Source of the DNA: Intrasporangium calvum
GTDB lineage: Bacteria > Actinomycetota > Actinomycetes > Actinomycetales > Dermatophilaceae
NCBI RefSeq assembly: GCF_028446585.1
Contig: NZ_JAPFQL010000036.1
Coordinates: 1-44,195, forward strand
Length of the DNA stretch: 44,195 nucleotides
Reading direction: 5' to 3'
Shown: in pieces, positions 43,364 through 44,195 of the stretch
Position numbering within the stretch: position 1 is the stretch's first letter
Layout: each line of letters opens with the position of its first letter
The notes under the pieces: generated by a model
Told to the model about the DNA's origin: nothing
Seen by the model: only the letters and a program-made list of their open reading frames with translations
Database searches by the model: none
Program-made: the position numbers and the translations under genes

Positions 43364-43511
43364 GTGCAGCACCCCACTCGAGTCGTTCGCATGGCCGATG
43401 CCGGATCGGCCGGCCGGATCGACCTGCCCGGCCACTTCCATCCTCTCGCCGCCACGTCAGGGGTGCGACGCGGTGTGAGCCGCCAGACAGGGCGTGGCGG
43501 GCGTCCTCGTG

Positions 43512-44195
43512 TCAGAGGCCGAGCTGCTTGGCGACCGCGTCGCCGCCCATGGAGCGGATGACCTCGGGGTCCCCGACGATGATGAGGCGGTCCGTGGCGC
43601 GGGACATCCCCACATAGAGCTTCTCCCGGCCGCGCTCGGTGTTGTCCGTGTTGACGCAGAGGACGACCGCCTTGCGCTCCAGGCCCTTGCAGCCGAGCAC
43701 GTGTCCATAGAAGACGTCGTCGTCCTCCCAGAACGACCGCCAGTAGCCGACCTGCCCGTCGGCCTCCTGACGCTCCGTCTGGACGCGGTGGCGGGAACCC
43801 ATCGTCAGCAGGGCGATGTGCTCAGGCCGCCAGCTCTCGTCGAGCAGTGACTCCACCTCGTCGTCCGCCACGTCGATGGCGACGTCGCTGGAGCACGGGA
43901 CGATGACGACCTCCGGGCCCTCGCCCCCCTTGAGCGTCATCCGCATCGGCGTCAGCGGGCCGAAGGCCCGGGCGATCTGTCGCGTGTTGCGCAGATTGTG
44001 GTCCAGCACGAGAGGCACCAGCGGGACGGGCGGTTGACCGTAGCGGGGGAAGATGCGCTGGTTCTCGTCGCTGTAGACGTAGACGCCGCCCGTCTCCTCG
44101 TCCTTGAGGGACTTCATCAGCGGACTCCACCAGTGATCGGCGAAGTCCTGGGCCTCGTCGACGATGATGGCGTCGAAGCGCTTCGACGCCGGGAG
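43512..44195 (-). CDS. Superfamily I DNA/RNA helicase (UvrD-like), C-terminal part, cut by window edge
   Basis: The minus frame is open from the right edge; 227 residues are visible and the N-terminus with Walker A lies outside. Seen in order: motif II IIVDEAQDF, motif III VYSDENQRIF, motif IV region LDHNLRNTRQIARAF, motif V HVLGCKGLERKAVVL and motif VI LYVGMSRATDRLIIVGD. This is a UvrD/Rep-type helicase core. The WW in DHWWSPLMKSL and lack of long insertions resemble helicases with an N-terminal nuclease-related (NERD) domain, but that part is outside the window. The methionine at 44117 is internal, not a start. Confidence 0.87.
   Translation of the reverse strand, partial: LPASKRFDAIIVDEAQDFADHWWSPLMKSLKDEETGGVYVYSDENQRIFPRYGQPPVPLVPLVLDHNLRNTRQIARAFGPLTPMRMTLKGGEGPEVVIVPCSSDVAIDVADDEVESLLDESWRPEHIALLTMGSRHRVQTERQEADGQVGYWRSFWEDDDVFYGHVLGCKGLERKAVVLCVNTDNTERGREKLYVGMSRATDRLIIVGDPEVIRSMGGDAVAKQLGL

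Overview
The window is high-GC DNA (roughly 70-72% by eye) from an actinobacterium, most likely a member of the Micrococcales and probably of the Intrasporangiaceae. The supporting signs are a SAM-IV riboswitch in front of metX, GC-ending codons, frequent GTG starts, DUF4192, PAC2, FemX and MmpS-like proteins, and TANNNT boxes 6-7 nt in front of start codons that look leaderless. The genus is an inference. No tRNA, rRNA, CRISPR array, transposase or integrase was seen, so most of the window reads as ordinary chromosome with accessory pieces. No gene-free stretch exceeds about 270 bases.

Layout. 1-3.4 kb (minus): metX (cut by the left edge) under a SAM-IV riboswitch, then DUF4192, DUF1232/YkvA and EcsC genes. 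3.5-7.4 kb: a MalY/PatB-type C-S lyase, a small family A DNA polymerase without a 5' nuclease, and a convergent PAC2 protein. 7.5-14.4 kb: the large helicase HrpA, an orphan MmpS-like membrane protein, a FemX-type peptidoglycan transferase and two small membrane proteins. 14.4-16.7 kb: an ADP-ribosylglycohydrolase fused to a cysteine phosphatase-like domain, a terminator, and a DoxX protein behind a BlaI/MecI-like operator. 16.9-22.3 kb (minus): a McrB/McrC-type GTP-dependent restriction pair, with three small unrecognised genes upstream. 22.6-28.6 kb (plus): a purine catabolic operon, xdhA-xdhB-xdhC-guaD, turning guanine into xanthine and then urate. 28.7-38.5 kb: a seven-gene minus-strand operon (solute-binding lipoprotein, two permeases, two ATPases, aldehyde dehydrogenase, short-chain dehydrogenase), divergent from an amidase and a FadR-type GntR regulator. 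This looks like an uptake and catabolism module for an unknown amide or peptide-like compound. 38.5-44.2 kb: an unknown protein, the RNA-binding factor Tex, an SRPBCC protein, a two-domain universal stress protein and the C-terminal part of a superfamily I helicase cut by the right edge.

The two most unusual signals are these. First, a dispersed element with core CAGCGGCATAC (GTATGCCGCTG on the other strand) occurs nine times in 44 kb. It lies in intergenic DNA, at gene ends, as the loop of a perfect hairpin, and in frame inside proteins including a loop of the DNA polymerase. Second, the McrC homologue carries Asp-Ala-Ser where the PD-(D/E)xK nuclease fold should have Asp-x-Lys, and its McrB partner has an exceptionally long N-terminal region that I do not recognise. 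Small palindromes and tandem repeats near doxX, tex, the amidase/ABC cluster and the stress protein are listed separately as candidate regulatory or variable sites.
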